DNA of 37,022 nt from contig WREI01000017.1 in the NCBI GenBank assembly GCA_009779405.1, positions 1-37,022 of the forward strand, given 5' to 3'. The notes beneath the pieces were generated by a model. The model worked only from the letters and a program-made list of their open reading frames with translations, did no database searches and was not told the DNA's origin. Below, piece by piece: positions 23,371 through 33,528 of this stretch (positions within the stretch are counted from its first letter, which is position 1; each line of letters begins with the position of its first letter). This stretch comes from Clostridiales bacterium. Its GTDB lineage: Bacteria; Bacillota; Clostridia; Christensenellales; CAG-138. The translations under genes and the position numbers were made by a program.

Positions 23371-24618
23371 ATGGCAATATATCATCTGCATGTGAAGACG
23401 ATAAGCCGTGGCAGTGGCCGCTCAGTGGTCGCCGCCGCTGCATACCGCACAGGGGAAAAGCATACGGCTCTTGAAGCTGCCGCATATCGTAGCGGGGATG
23501 AGTTGTCCGCATACCGCAAGGGTATAAAACATGATTACAGGCGAAAAAGGGGCATTGCCCATAAAGAGATTATCTTGCCGGAAGGTGCCCCGCGAGAGTA
23601 TAATGACCGCTCTACTCTTTGGAATACTGTGGAGTTATCGGAAAAGCGCAAGGATGCACGAACGGCGCGAGAGATTGAAATGGCTTTGCCTGTTGAGTTT
23701 GATTTGCAGGAACAGATAGAGTTATTGCGCGAATATATCAAGAGAAACTTTGTAGACAAAGGCATGTGTGCCGATTTTGCTATACACGATAAAAACGACG
23801 GTAATCCGCATTCGCATATACTATTAACCACCAGAGAGGTAACAAATGAGGGATTTGGCAAGAAGAACCGCGATTGGGATAAAGTTGAACGTCTTGTGGA
23901 ATGGCGGGAGGATTGGGCGAGGGTATGTAATGAGCGGCTTGCGGCCAAGGGACTGGATGAGCGCATCGACCACCGCACATTGGAGGCGCAGGGGATTGAT
24001 AGGGAGCCAACGATACACGAGGGACGGAATCCCGAACGGGCGAAGACAAACGAGGAAATCAAGCGGCGTAATAGGGAGCGCGAGGAAAGTAAAGCACGGA
24101 ATATAGAGCATGAGAAAGGCAAGATTGCTGAATCTATCGCAAGACATTTGTATGAAACTCCTGAAACTATCGTAGAGAAAACGCCGGAATCCATAGCGAG
24201 AATATCCCCCGATTCTATCGCGAGGCATATGCATGGGTTGAAAGAAAGATATATTGCTTTGGACAAGGAGATAACTGTGTTAGAGGAGCAAACAACAGAA
24301 GATAAAAAGCGCATTGCGCAGCTGTCGACAGAGAAAAAGGCGGTTTTGCTTGAATATCAGCGGGAAAAGTTGCTTGCCGATATTAGCGGGGATAAAGATA
24401 AAATACAAGCGCTATTGAAGCAAATGGAGCCGCAGCGCGAACCAATCCGCGAACGGTTAGCACGTATACAAAGCGAGCGCTTTCTTGATATAGTCACCGA
24501 AAAGAACTTCCGCGCCATATTGGAAGCCACCACGCCGGAACAGCAGCGGCGACTTGTTATGCAGCGTGAGCGCGAACGCGCGCGGGAGTTAGGGCGAGGA
24601 CGGGAACGGGAACGGTAG
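23371..24618 (+). CDS. MobA/MobL-family (MOBQ) relaxase
   Basis: 415 residues, ATG at 23371 with GAGGTGA upstream. It nicks one strand at oriT and stays bound to the 5' end during transfer. The N-terminus (MAIYHLHVKTISRGSGRSVV) places Tyr25 at the position of the catalytic Tyr of RSF1010 MobA, and the metal-binding histidines are H139, H147 and H149 in IHDKNDGNPHSH, with the same spacing as in MobA. The relaxase core spans about 1-220; the rest is a charged coiled coil ending in RGRERER. There is no primase or helicase domain. The gene converges on the ligase gene with one base between the two stops. Confidence 0.92.
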   Translation: MAIYHLHVKTISRGSGRSVVAAAAYRTGEKHTALEAAAYRSGDELSAYRKGIKHDYRRKRGIAHKEIILPEGAPREYNDRSTLWNTVELSEKRKDARTAREIEMALPVEFDLQEQIELLREYIKRNFVDKGMCADFAIHDKNDGNPHSHILLTTREVTNEGFGKKNRDWDKVERLVEWREDWARVCNERLAAKGLDERIDHRTLEAQGIDREPTIHEGRNPERAKTNEEIKRRNREREESKARNIEHEKGKIAESIARHLYETPETIVEKTPESIARISPDSIARHMHGLKERYIALDKEITVLEEQTTEDKKRIAQLSTEKKAVLLEYQREKLLADISGDKDKIQALLKQMEPQREPIRERLARIQSERFLDIVTEKNFRAILEATTPEQQRRLVMQRERERARELGRGRERER

Positions 24619-24619
24619 A

Positions 24620-25564
24620 TTAACCGCTATACACACATTCCCGCGCCGCTTTATCATAACGCAGCCCCTTGTAAATGGGCTGGCGCAGACCGCCTTTGCT
24701 TGTGCGCTCCATATATTTTACGGTGCAAACAAGGGTAGGCTCGATGTAAACAGCGTTTTCATCTGCTGTATCAAAAGGGGAATGCGGTATTGTCTTATGC
24801 TTGGAGATAATACGAAACTCATCATTTGAAAGTCCCATGGTGACATGTCCTTGGGGTATCAATTGCCCTTCACGGTTGTATGCCCCCAGAATAATACTCG
24901 TGACGTTCCTGTTTTCCTGCTCTTTTATGATATAGCCGCAAATAACAAAATCATCGTCCATAAGATTCTTGATTTTTATCCAGTCTTTTATACGCTTATC
25001 GCAATAATATCTGCTGTCCTTGCGCTTTGCGACAATTCCCTCTAACCCTTGCGCCTCGGTGAGTTGATAGAGAGTTACACCCTCTTTTTCAATGAAACGT
25101 GAGATAGAAAGCCGTTCATTTTCTTTGACGGTTTCGAGCAATATCTCTTTCCTTTTCATCAAAGGCAGGCTTGTAAGCTCTTCGCCATCTTTGTAGAGAA
25201 TATCAAAAGCGGTAAAACTAACAGGCAAAGCTTGCGCTGCAATTGAGATTTTGAAAGGGTCGGACATCAAGGCCCTGCGCTGTACTTCTGCGAAATAAGG
25301 CTTGCCGTCTTTCATTACAAAGACTTCACCATCCAAAACACAGCGGCCTTTTACCTGTTTATGAATCTGTGATAGTTCGGGATAGATACGCGAAACACGC
25401 AAATCGCGTTTGTTTATAAGTTCCGTTACACCGTCTCCTAAATACGCAAGACAGCGTATGCCGTCAAGCTTTAGTTCATAAATATAGTTTTCATCATCAA
25501 AAGCCTTGCCCGTTTCCCCAATAAGCATAGGCTTTAAGGTTTTTCCTATAAAGGGGTCGTTCAC
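24620..25564 (-). CDS. ATP-dependent DNA ligase, LigD-LIG type
   Basis: 314 residues from a GTG start at 25564 that overlaps the Ku stop (GTGA). It seals double-strand breaks in bacterial NHEJ. The nucleotidyltransferase motifs are present: motif I ELKLDGIR with Lys32, motif III FTAFDILY, motif IV EGIVAKR and motif V WIKIK. An OB-fold follows (about 205-314). The polymerase and phosphoesterase domains of full LigD are missing, as in other minimal Ku-ligase pairs. Translational coupling to Ku strongly supports a shared NHEJ function. Confidence 0.92.
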   Translation of the reverse strand: MNDPFIGKTLKPMLIGETGKAFDDENYIYELKLDGIRCLAYLGDGVTELINKRDLRVSRIYPELSQIHKQVKGRCVLDGEVFVMKDGKPYFAEVQRRALMSDPFKISIAAQALPVSFTAFDILYKDGEELTSLPLMKRKEILLETVKENERLSISRFIEKEGVTLYQLTEAQGLEGIVAKRKDSRYYCDKRIKDWIKIKNLMDDDFVICGYIIKEQENRNVTSIILGAYNREGQLIPQGHVTMGLSNDEFRIISKHKTIPHSPFDTADENAVYIEPTLVCTVKYMERTSKGGLRQPIYKGLRYDKAARECVYSG

Positions 25565-26370
25565 GCCGTAGCTTTTTTCTTGCGCGGCGGGCGTTTTGTG
25601 TTTGCCGATTCACCCTTTTTATTCTTCTCAATACTCGCAGCAAGCGCGTCCATAAGGTTGATGATATTATCTGGTTCATTCTTCGGGGAAACAATCTCCT
25701 TGCCTGCTATCTTATCAGCAACCAAAGCGCGAAGCTTTTTCTGATACTCGTCTTGATATTCATCAGGCGCAAAGGGTGTATCCATAGACGCGATAAGCGT
25801 TGTTGCCATTGCCATTTCCTGTTCTGACACTTCGGGTTTGGTATATGTTTTCGGAAGTTCTTTTATCTCATCCTCGAAAAACATAGTTTGAATCAACATA
25901 CCCTCTTCGCGCGGTATAATTGCAAGCAGCGTGTCTTTTGTGCCCATCACGGTCTTGCCGATAGCAATTTTCTGCTCTGCCATCAGTGCCGAGCGCAGCA
26001 GTTCAAACGCCTTTTCGCCCCCTGCTTCGGGTATAACTTGATAGGATTTATCATAGTAAACGGGGCTGATTTGATTTAGTTGCGCAAAATGAAGGATTTG
26101 TATAGCCTTTTCTTTTGGGGTTTTGATGTTTTCTATATCCTCATCTGTTATGGTAACATATTTGTCTTTATCATACTCATACCCCTTCACAATATCCCCT
26201 GCCGCCATTTCCTTACCGCAATGTCCGCACACCTTTTTATACCGTACACGGGAGTTATCCGCCTTGTGCAGCTGATTGAAGCTAATATCATTATCTTGAA
26301 CGGCGGTATAAAGAGAAATGGGGATGGAGACTAACGAGAACGCAATTGTTGTTTTATGTGCTACTGCCAT
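25561..26370 (-). CDS. ku: Ku protein, bacterial NHEJ end-binding factor
   Basis: 269 residues from the ATG at 26370, which has GAGGAG 9-10 nt upstream; a start three codons earlier would sit on the ribosome binding site. The homodimeric ring binds broken DNA ends and recruits ligase. The sequence opens with the typical AHKTTIAFSLVSIPISLYTA, followed by FNQLHK, a zinc-like CGHCG, GYEYDKDKYVTI and the beta-barrel core to about residue 230. A Lys-rich tail (KRPPRKKKAT) closes it, as in Ku proteins that hold DNA or ligase through basic C-termini. It is divergent from the resolvase gene and coupled to the ligase gene. Confidence 0.94.
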   Translation of the reverse strand: MAVAHKTTIAFSLVSIPISLYTAVQDNDISFNQLHKADNSRVRYKKVCGHCGKEMAAGDIVKGYEYDKDKYVTITDEDIENIKTPKEKAIQILHFAQLNQISPVYYDKSYQVIPEAGGEKAFELLRSALMAEQKIAIGKTVMGTKDTLLAIIPREEGMLIQTMFFEDEIKELPKTYTKPEVSEQEMAMATTLIASMDTPFAPDEYQDEYQKKLRALVADKIAGKEIVSPKNEPDNIINLMDALAASIEKNKKGESANTKRPPRKKKATA

Positions 26371-26451
26371 ATAAATCATCTCCTCTCGCCATAGCTTTCC
26401 CCTTTGGAGTGGATTCTATAAGGCAAGAAAACCGCATTTCCTCCCTTCATG

Positions 26452-26469
26452 TAGAATAAATCTATTCTA
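26452..26469. promoter_or_regulatory. Near-perfect palindrome between ku and resolvase genes
   Basis: TAGAATA-AATC-TATTCTA lies between the divergent ku and resolvase genes, just before the resolvase ribosome binding site (GAAGGGGG, 26471-26478). It could be a binding site for the resolvase or a shared operator. Confidence 0.4.
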
Positions 26470-26470
26470 A

Positions 26471-27089
<619 letters not shown>

Positions 27090-27091
<2 letters not shown>

Positions 27092-27121
27092 ACTGTCACG
27101 AAGTATACTTCGTGACAGTTC
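27090..27121. repeat. Perfect 32-bp palindrome, candidate recombination site
   Basis: The sequence centred between 27105 and 27106 (GAACTGTCACGAAGTA and its exact complement) begins at the resolvase stop codon. There is no T-run after it, so it is not a usual terminator. The half unit TGTCACGAAGTATAC recurs at 27240-27254. A symmetric crossover site next to its own serine recombinase gene is the simplest reading. Confidence 0.55.
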
Positions 27122-27228
27122 GCTATTTACATACAATTTACCACAAATCGAGTGAAATGTCAACGCTTTTTTCAAAATATTTGTCGAAACCTATCAAATT
27201 TGTACCCCAATCCCCACTTTAAAGTCAA

Positions 27229-27274
27229 TAGAGGACATATGTCACGAAGTATACCTCTTGATAGTAGTCCTCTA
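27229..27274. repeat. Second candidate resolvase site with 15-bp repeat unit
   Basis: TGTCACGAAGTATAC (27240-27254) repeats the left half plus centre of the palindrome at 27090. It is framed by TAGAGGAC (27229-27236) and GTCCTCTA (27267-27274), an 8-bp inverted repeat. Remaining sequence between 27122 and 27374 is AT-rich without a gene. Confidence 0.5.
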
Positions 27275-27374
27275 ATAAAATAACCCTGTTTTCCTTAATG
27301 CCCAACGGCATTTTAACTATCTAAATAACGCAATACGAAAGGTAGCTGTTTGTTGTTGCGCGTGAGGAATTTGA

Positions 27375-29078
27375 ATGGACTACAATGAGCTTTATCAGAA
27401 ATATTACGCCCAAGAACCAGAGGGAATGACTGATTACGAGGAGTGCAAGAGAAAGCTTGCATTCAAGGGGTTTGACTCCCTGTATGATTTTTTGGGAGTA
27501 ACACAAGGCAAATTCCGGCATGATGGTTTGCGTCAACTTGCAAGTGAGAAGGAGAAACCCTTGCAAGGAAAACATGACAAGAAGAGTGCAGAGGTAAGAG
27601 AGTTATGTGGTTTATGTGAGAGGCACTTTATAACAAAGGAGAAGCGTGAAGAATATGATAAGTGTCTTGAATTCGAAAAATGCAAGGCAATTTTGGACGA
27701 TGCTAAGCGGATTGCAAATCTCTCGGAGGGCAGACTTTCGGGAGAAAGGTGCACAAAGTATATTGATTTATTAGTAGATTTGCTTGCGAACCCAATCTTA
27801 GCGGAGGAGATATTGATATCGGTATGTAATGCGAATGGATTTGCTTTTTCGATTGATTCTCAAAAGGATATTGATAAACGTAATAAACAAAAAGCAGATA
27901 CCCTAAAATCAATCGATATTACAAAAAAGAAAATCCTTGTGGTTAAAAATGAAGCGGACAAGCAAGACGGAATCCTTTCCGAAGCACAAGTTTTAGTTGG
28001 ACAGTATGTGCAAGATGCGGCAAATGTAAGTAAAAGCGCGATAATTAGCACACAGGCTGCATTAAGGGCGTTTTACGAAAGCAATTCAGATTATTCCAAT
28101 GAGGACAAAAGAGTCCTCGAAGAAAAAATAAATCTCTGCATAGAAGAGGTTAATACTGCGATAGCAAATACAGATACAGCGAAACAAGCGGTAGAGAAAG
28201 CTGTAAAATCAGGAAAAGAATACATATTAGAGATTAACAGCACCATTGCTGATATGAATCGCTCTTTCATTCTTTTATTGGAACTAATAAAAGATGATTT
28301 CGAAACACCAGATTTTGAAACCACATTGAAAGCTGTCCAAGAGAAAGAGAAATTCGCAAAAGAGAAGCTTGATTTAGCGTGGAATATTAATTCAGATGTA
28401 GTCCAGTCCGAGTTGAACAAGGCGCGTTGCTACTTAAGAGATACAGAATGTCATAGTAATCACATGCAATACATAATGAACGAGGAATCCCAAAAGGCGA
28501 AGGCTCGCAAACAGCAGGAAGAGGCAAAATGGATACAGGCGATAAAAGCAGAAGAAGAGAAACGGATACAAGAGATAAGAAGAATACAGGCGGAAGCAGA
28601 CGAGGTGAAGTGGAAAAAACAGGAGAGAGCGAAAAAAACAGAAGAGGCAAAACGGATACAAGAAATAAATGCGGAAGAGGAGAAACGGGTACAAGCTGAA
28701 AAAGAAAAAGCTCGTCAAGAGCAAAGGGCGATAGAGCATCATAAATGGATTATAGAGCAGGCAAAAAAAAGAGTGAAAACAACGAAAATTATATCATTCA
28801 TCCTGCTTTTATTATTCCTAATCTCTATCTTCATATCAATGGCCATTATGTCAGCACTCGGAAGTTGGCCTATACTTCTTGTTGTGGGTATAGTAATGTT
28901 TTTACTAGGATTGATTAATTTGCATTACGAAAATGATTTATCTTACTATTCTCCCCATAACAACGATAATGTTGTGAGTTTCGGCAAAGCATTAATGGTT
29001 CTAAGTGGTATGGTTATACTTTTGGCTTTGCTTATTCTCGTGATTTCGCGCGACAGCTGTTTGTCTTCATTATACTAA
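27375..29078 (+). CDS. Degenerate J-domain / coiled-coil / membrane protein
   Basis: 567 residues, ATG at 27375 with TGAGGA upstream. Residues 35-97 resemble a DnaJ J-domain (SLYDFLGV at the start, LRQLASEKEKP in place of helix II, and ITKEKREEYDKCL as the closing helix), but the HPD motif that stimulates DnaK is absent. Residues about 165-470 are mostly coiled coil, ending in Lys/Glu/Ala repeats such as EEAKRIQEINAEEEKR. Three transmembrane helices follow (about 470-490, 494-514, 540-560). The large N-terminal part would be cytoplasmic. It lies 22 nt before the HerA-like ATPase gene, so the two are probably made together and interact. No known family is recognised over its full length. Confidence 0.7.
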   Translation: MDYNELYQKYYAQEPEGMTDYEECKRKLAFKGFDSLYDFLGVTQGKFRHDGLRQLASEKEKPLQGKHDKKSAEVRELCGLCERHFITKEKREEYDKCLEFEKCKAILDDAKRIANLSEGRLSGERCTKYIDLLVDLLANPILAEEILISVCNANGFAFSIDSQKDIDKRNKQKADTLKSIDITKKKILVVKNEADKQDGILSEAQVLVGQYVQDAANVSKSAIISTQAALRAFYESNSDYSNEDKRVLEEKINLCIEEVNTAIANTDTAKQAVEKAVKSGKEYILEINSTIADMNRSFILLLELIKDDFETPDFETTLKAVQEKEKFAKEKLDLAWNINSDVVQSELNKARCYLRDTECHSNHMQYIMNEESQKAKARKQQEEAKWIQAIKAEEEKRIQEIRRIQAEADEVKWKKQERAKKTEEAKRIQEINAEEEKRVQAEKEKARQEQRAIEHHKWIIEQAKKRVKTTKIISFILLLLFLISIFISMAIMSALGSWPILLVVGIVMFLLGLINLHYENDLSYYSPHNNDNVVSFGKALMVLSGMVILLALLILVISRDSCLSSLY

Positions 29079-29100
29079 TTCATAAGGTAAGCGTAAAAAT

Positions 29101-32100
29101 ATGAGCAATCAAAAACTAACTCCCATAAGTCAAAATGAAATCAATAGGATAAACAGCGGAATTCAGGTTGTAGATGACTTTGTCAATCGAAAGTATTTGA
29201 TTGATATATCCTCATGTGAACCCCTTGATTTTGACGAAACGGAACACGAAAAATCTTATTCGTGCTTGTCGTTGTTCCGAATTAACAAGATTGTTTATAA
29301 CGAAAGCGAGAATATCAACGACAAATTGGTGAGTGTTTACAGTGCATTATATAACCTCGGAAGCATTGCCCTGCTGATAATTTGCAGCGATGCAAATGGA
29401 ATCAATTTTTACTTAGGTACAAGAGATGCCGAACAACCGATGGTTGCCAACGAAATATTGAAAAGAAGCCTCAAAGGAAATTTCCCTGGGGTTGAAGTTG
29501 AAGAAAAAGAGGCAATGCAAGTTGAAAAATTGCTTAAAAAGCAATTGCCAGAAAAATACGCAAGATTATCTATATCTTCTGTTTTTATTGTACCAAGCCA
29601 ACGCGACGATGAGAAAGAACATTTTGTGCAAGGACTTGAAAAGTTTATAGACACAATGGCGGGCGAAGAGTATACAGCTATTTTCATATCTGCACCGCTT
29701 TCAAAGCGAGATTTAGAGGATAAAAAACGCGCTTATGAAGAAATGTATGCAACCTTGTCAATGTATGCGCAATTTAACTTAACTTATGCAGAGAATGATA
29801 GCACAGCTAAAACAAAAACGGATGGAAAAAGCTTTTCCGAAGCGGTGAATAATAGTGTTAGTCACGCATATGGCCGCTCTTCTAGTCACGCGAAAAGCCA
29901 AGCTTACGGCAATGCGCGTGGTGGGGCATATGGTGAGGCGTATAGTCAAGCTCATGGCAATACGCAAGGAACAAATAATTCGTATGGAAGCAGTATGAAT
30001 TTCTTTGGATTTGGTAGTAATGATTCTTCAGGAAGCAGCACAACAAAAAGCTTAACAGAGACTGCAACAAAGACCACAACGGAGACGGCAACCGAGACTG
30101 CAACAAAAACCGAAACAGAGACAATAGCAGAAAACACAGGCAAAACGACCGCAGAGGGTAAAACGATAACCAATAGTACTACTGATTCTATTGCGCTCTG
30201 CGTAACAAGCGGGTCAACAAAAACGATTGGCGTAACTCATCAGAATAAGCCTGTGCAAGAACTGATGAAGAAAATAGATGAGCAGTTGGAGCGTATCAAA
30301 AACTGTGAAGCATATGGCTTATGGGAAAGTGCATGTTATTTCATTTCCAGCCGTGAAGAAGTATCTCTTGTTGCTGCTAATACATATAAAGCGTTAGTCG
30401 CGGGTGAAAAGACAAGCGTGGATAACTCATTCGTAAACCTTTGGAGTGGAAAAACGCAGTCAATAAAAGATAAAAACCTAAGGGTATTGACATGGCTTAG
30501 GCATGGGTTACATCCTAGATTTGTTTATAGGCCCTCACAAATAAATTTGGGCTATGACAAACAAGAAGTTTCCTCCGCAAGCATGATTAGCGGTCTTGAA
30601 TTGCCGCTGTTGATGGGATTGCCGCAAAAATCAGTCAACGGGTTCACAGCAGTTAAGTCTGCCGAATTTGGGCGTAATGTACATACGAAAGGGGGTTACA
30701 AGGGTGATAAAGCTATTGATATCGGTGCCATTTATCATATGGGGGAAAGTTTCACTAATAGCCGCGTAAAGCTTAATCTCAACAGTTTGGCTTCCCATTG
30801 TTTTATAGCGGGTTCCACAGGGTCGGGCAAGTCTACAACGATATACAAAATAATAGACGAAGTTATAGCAAGCGAGCAAAAGGTCAAATTTCTTATTATT
30901 GAGCCTGTAAAGGGGGAGTATAAATCCGAGTTCGGTAATATGCCGGACATTCGCATATTTACAACTAACCCGAAATTCAATGAAATGTTGCGTCTTAACC
31001 CCTTCACATTTCACGAAAATATACACGTGTTAGAGCATTTGGACAGGCTTATTGAGATATTCAGCGCGTGTTGGCCGTTAGAAGCTGCGATGCCTGCATT
31101 CTTGAAAAAAGCGTTTGAGCGGGCATACATACGCCACGGATGGGATCTGAATCACTCTATCCATATTGACCGAGGTAACGGAAAATTTCCGACTTGCAAG
31201 GATGTTGCAGAAATCATGCCCGTTTTATTGGCTGAATCCGCCTACTCCGCCGTGGTTAAGGAGAACTATATAGGCGCGTTGGTAACGCGCGTAGAATCGC
31301 TTACAAACGGCCTATTGGGGCAAATCTTCACAGATGAGGGCATACCCGATGAGGTATTGTTTGATGAGAATGTTATTGTTGACATTAGCCGTATAGGTTC
31401 CTCAGAAACTAAGGGTTTGTTGATGGGTATCCTGATACTGAAACTCAGCGAGTACAGGCAAGCGATTGCCGAGGGAAAGACGCCGAACGCAGAATTACAG
31501 CATATAACCATATTAGAGGAAGCCCACAACATATTAAAGCGCACTACCACAGCGCAGAATCAGGGATTGGCGAATATACAGGGGAAGTCTGTGGAGATGA
31601 TAAGCAATGCAATTGCGGAAATGCGGACATATGGCGAAGGGTTTATTATAGCAGACCAATCCCCGACCTCGGTAGATGTTTCAGCTATCAAAAATACTAA
31701 CACAAAGATAATCATGCGCTTGCCTGAACTTACCGACTGCGAATTGGCAGGGCGTTCTATCGGGTTGAACGGTGAGCAAATCACCGAATTAAGCCGCTTG
31801 AATGTAGGCATAGCAGCGGTGTTTCAAAATAACTGGGAAGAAGCTGTTTTGGCGCAGATTGATAAGAATAGCGAAACGCACAAAGGAGGTCAGGCTGTCG
31901 TGCATAGTCGGGATAGGCAGAAGGAATTGTTGGGGAAACTGATTTCATTGCTGATAGAGCAAAGCAGAAATGACAATTTCGATAAGCTATCGTTTATGCA
32001 AATGCTTGCTTCATCTGATGTATCTGAATCAGTCAAAAGCAGTATGCGAAATCTGATTTTTGCTTTTTTTGCAACAAGGAATCACGATGATGCAATAGAA

Positions 32101-32400
32101 GATGCAAGGGCGTTTGAAGTGCTGATAACAAAGCTGATGAACTGTGACGATTTGTTTCGAATGCTTGAGAACAAACTGATAGACACAGTTGAAGACCCTT
32201 CGGAAATAACGGATGAAATGCGCGATGCCAATTATAGATGGGCGCTTTGGGTTTGCAATGGCTTAGATAATTACGCCGTATTTTCGGATAAAAAAATCAA
32301 GGATGCCGTCTTTATGAATTTGTTGATGTATAAATGTGATAATAGCATAAACAAAATGCGGTATAGATTATCGCGCGATATTTTGTATAACAAGGTTTAG
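29101..32400 (+). CDS. Large HerA/DUF87-type ATPase with low-complexity insert
   Basis: 1099 residues. The ATPase core (about 555-930) belongs to the HerA/FtsK/TraG-like hexameric motor group: Walker A AGSTGSGKSTTIY (about 568-580), a EPVKGEYKSEF segment after the next strand as in DUF87 proteins, Walker B ITILEEAHNIL (about 801-811) and a sensor-like IADQSPTSV. The N-terminal 230 residues form a domain I do not recognise. Residues about 250-305 are Gly/Ser/His/Tyr-rich repeats (SHAYG, SQAYGN, GEAYSQAHGN) and 317-357 are Thr/Glu/Lys repeats (TETATKT). The C-terminal 170 residues are helical. HerA-like motors pump DNA or thread protein in repair, defence (HerA-Sir2, HerA-DUF4297) and conjugation. 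No nuclease partner is encoded nearby. It sits between the J-like protein and the toxin-like gene. Confidence 0.8.
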   Translation: MSNQKLTPISQNEINRINSGIQVVDDFVNRKYLIDISSCEPLDFDETEHEKSYSCLSLFRINKIVYNESENINDKLVSVYSALYNLGSIALLIICSDANGINFYLGTRDAEQPMVANEILKRSLKGNFPGVEVEEKEAMQVEKLLKKQLPEKYARLSISSVFIVPSQRDDEKEHFVQGLEKFIDTMAGEEYTAIFISAPLSKRDLEDKKRAYEEMYATLSMYAQFNLTYAENDSTAKTKTDGKSFSEAVNNSVSHAYGRSSSHAKSQAYGNARGGAYGEAYSQAHGNTQGTNNSYGSSMNFFGFGSNDSSGSSTTKSLTETATKTTTETATETATKTETETIAENTGKTTAEGKTITNSTTDSIALCVTSGSTKTIGVTHQNKPVQELMKKIDEQLERIKNCEAYGLWESACYFISSREEVSLVAANTYKALVAGEKTSVDNSFVNLWSGKTQSIKDKNLRVLTWLRHGLHPRFVYRPSQINLGYDKQEVSSASMISGLELPLLMGLPQKSVNGFTAVKSAEFGRNVHTKGGYKGDKAIDIGAIYHMGESFTNSRVKLNLNSLASHCFIAGSTGSGKSTTIYKIIDEVIASEQKVKFLIIEPVKGEYKSEFGNMPDIRIFTTNPKFNEMLRLNPFTFHENIHVLEHLDRLIEIFSACWPLEAAMPAFLKKAFERAYIRHGWDLNHSIHIDRGNGKFPTCKDVAEIMPVLLAESAYSAVVKENYIGALVTRVESLTNGLLGQIFTDEGIPDEVLFDENVIVDISRIGSSETKGLLMGILILKLSEYRQAIAEGKTPNAELQHITILEEAHNILKRTTTAQNQGLANIQGKSVEMISNAIAEMRTYGEGFIIADQSPTSVDVSAIKNTNTKIIMRLPELTDCELAGRSIGLNGEQITELSRLNVGIAAVFQNNWEEAVLAQIDKNSETHKGGQAVVHSRDRQKELLGKLISLLIEQSRNDNFDKLSFMQMLASSDVSESVKSSMRNLIFAFFATRNHDDAIEDARAFEVLITKLMNCDDLFRMLENKLIDTVEDPSEITDEMRDANYRWALWVCNGLDNYAVFSDKKIKDAVFMNLLMYKCDNSINKMRYRLSRDILYNKV

Positions 32401-32409
32401 GAACGGCGT

Positions 32410-33528
32410 ATGTCAGAAATGTTTGATATTAATGATATAGCTGAAAGTGCGGAAACGTCGCTTGAACAACCAGAATTAAGCGGGGATGAACTTCGCGCCA
32501 AGAGCAGAACTAACGAGTTTGAGTTGAAATCGCCGGAGAAATTAGGCGATAAGGAAACACCAACGGAGCCTGTTGAACCGAAATCAAGCGAAGAAATACA
32601 GGCTGCTGTCGAGGGCGGCGGAAATTCGTTTGGCGGGTATTCTTCTGAGTTCCAATATGCAATGCGCCCCGGGCAGACAGAAGTTGAACGTGTTGAATCC
32701 GAGGCTACGCTGGACAAGATATCCGGCGAAGAAATGACGCGTTTGAAGGAACTGGGTATTGTCAACGAAGAAGGATTCGTAGATAATACTCCTGCGGAAG
32801 TCAAAGATAACATGGTTGCGGAGTTTGATTTATCGCAGCAAGAGATTATGGACAGCGGGACAAAGTACGGGTACGAAATTGAATTTGCTGAGGAGCCAGA
32901 GATAACCGAAAATTCGGAACTACCACAAAAGGCAGAACTGCCTGAACCTCTTGAAACACCTGAACCGTTGGAAACACCAACAACGCCCGAGCCTGTGAGT
33001 GAGCCAGAGACAAGCGAGGTTGAGGATGAATTTAGCGCGACGGAAGAATTTGATATAGAAGCGGTTGAACCTCCTACCGTAACAAAAGAAGCTGCACAGG
33101 AAGAGTTGACAGGCGGTATAATTGATGAACCGATGGATTGTTTATCGGGAAAGGAAAATGTAGGTGTTCGTGATGTTGAAAGTCTGAATTGGGATTTATT
33201 ATCGAAGAGCGGAGAAACACGTGAAGAACATATATCTACACATACTATTGATAATCCCAACAAAGAAGAACATGGAGTTTTTAACCCTGATAAAGAGTAT
33301 CGACAGATTATTAGCGAGGCATGGGAGCAAAGCGGTGATATATTGCCAGTAAATAATAATGGAGCTGATATTTATAATATACCGTATGAAAATGCCGGAT
33401 ATGAAAGCGGAAAACATAATCCAGGAAAACAATATGATAATGTAACGATAATAACCAAAGAAAATACTAACGAGATAATAACGGCTTTTCCGTCCGACGG
33501 GAAGTATGGAGTGGAGGATAAATTATGA
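32410..33528 (+). CDS. Acidic multidomain protein with toxin-like C-terminus
   Basis: 372 residues, 9 nt after the ATPase gene. Residues 1-170 are acidic and predicted mostly helical or disordered; 165-225 are Pro/Glu/Thr-rich with imperfect repeats (EPLETPEPLETPTTPEP); 250-372 form a compact C-terminal domain (EEHGVFNPDKEYRQIISEAW, later YDNVTIITKENTNEIITAFP). The closing strand pattern VTIIT...EIITAFP and the HGVF...AW block are like the C-terminal RNase-type domains of polymorphic and contact-dependent toxins (BECR-like). The following gene overlaps it by ATGA, as immunity genes often do. It has no signal peptide or secretion leader, so delivery would need another route; the adjacent ATPase is a candidate. 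Toxin identity is inference by eye. Confidence 0.55.
   Translation: MSEMFDINDIAESAETSLEQPELSGDELRAKSRTNEFELKSPEKLGDKETPTEPVEPKSSEEIQAAVEGGGNSFGGYSSEFQYAMRPGQTEVERVESEATLDKISGEEMTRLKELGIVNEEGFVDNTPAEVKDNMVAEFDLSQQEIMDSGTKYGYEIEFAEEPEITENSELPQKAELPEPLETPEPLETPTTPEPVSEPETSEVEDEFSATEEFDIEAVEPPTVTKEAAQEELTGGIIDEPMDCLSGKENVGVRDVESLNWDLLSKSGETREEHISTHTIDNPNKEEHGVFNPDKEYRQIISEAWEQSGDILPVNNNGADIYNIPYENAGYESGKHNPGKQYDNVTIITKENTNEIITAFPSDGKYGVEDKL

Noticed and set aside
26373-26440. Possible 27-codon leader peptide upstream of ku, minus strand
   Set aside because: Its GGAGG site is only 2 nt from the ATG and the frame simply crosses the ku start region; spacing is too short for initiation.
29101-32400. 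Reading the large ATPase as VirB4 of a mating pore
   Set aside because: The order of motifs and the DUF87-like segment after Walker A fit HerA-type motors, and no other mating-pore genes are present.
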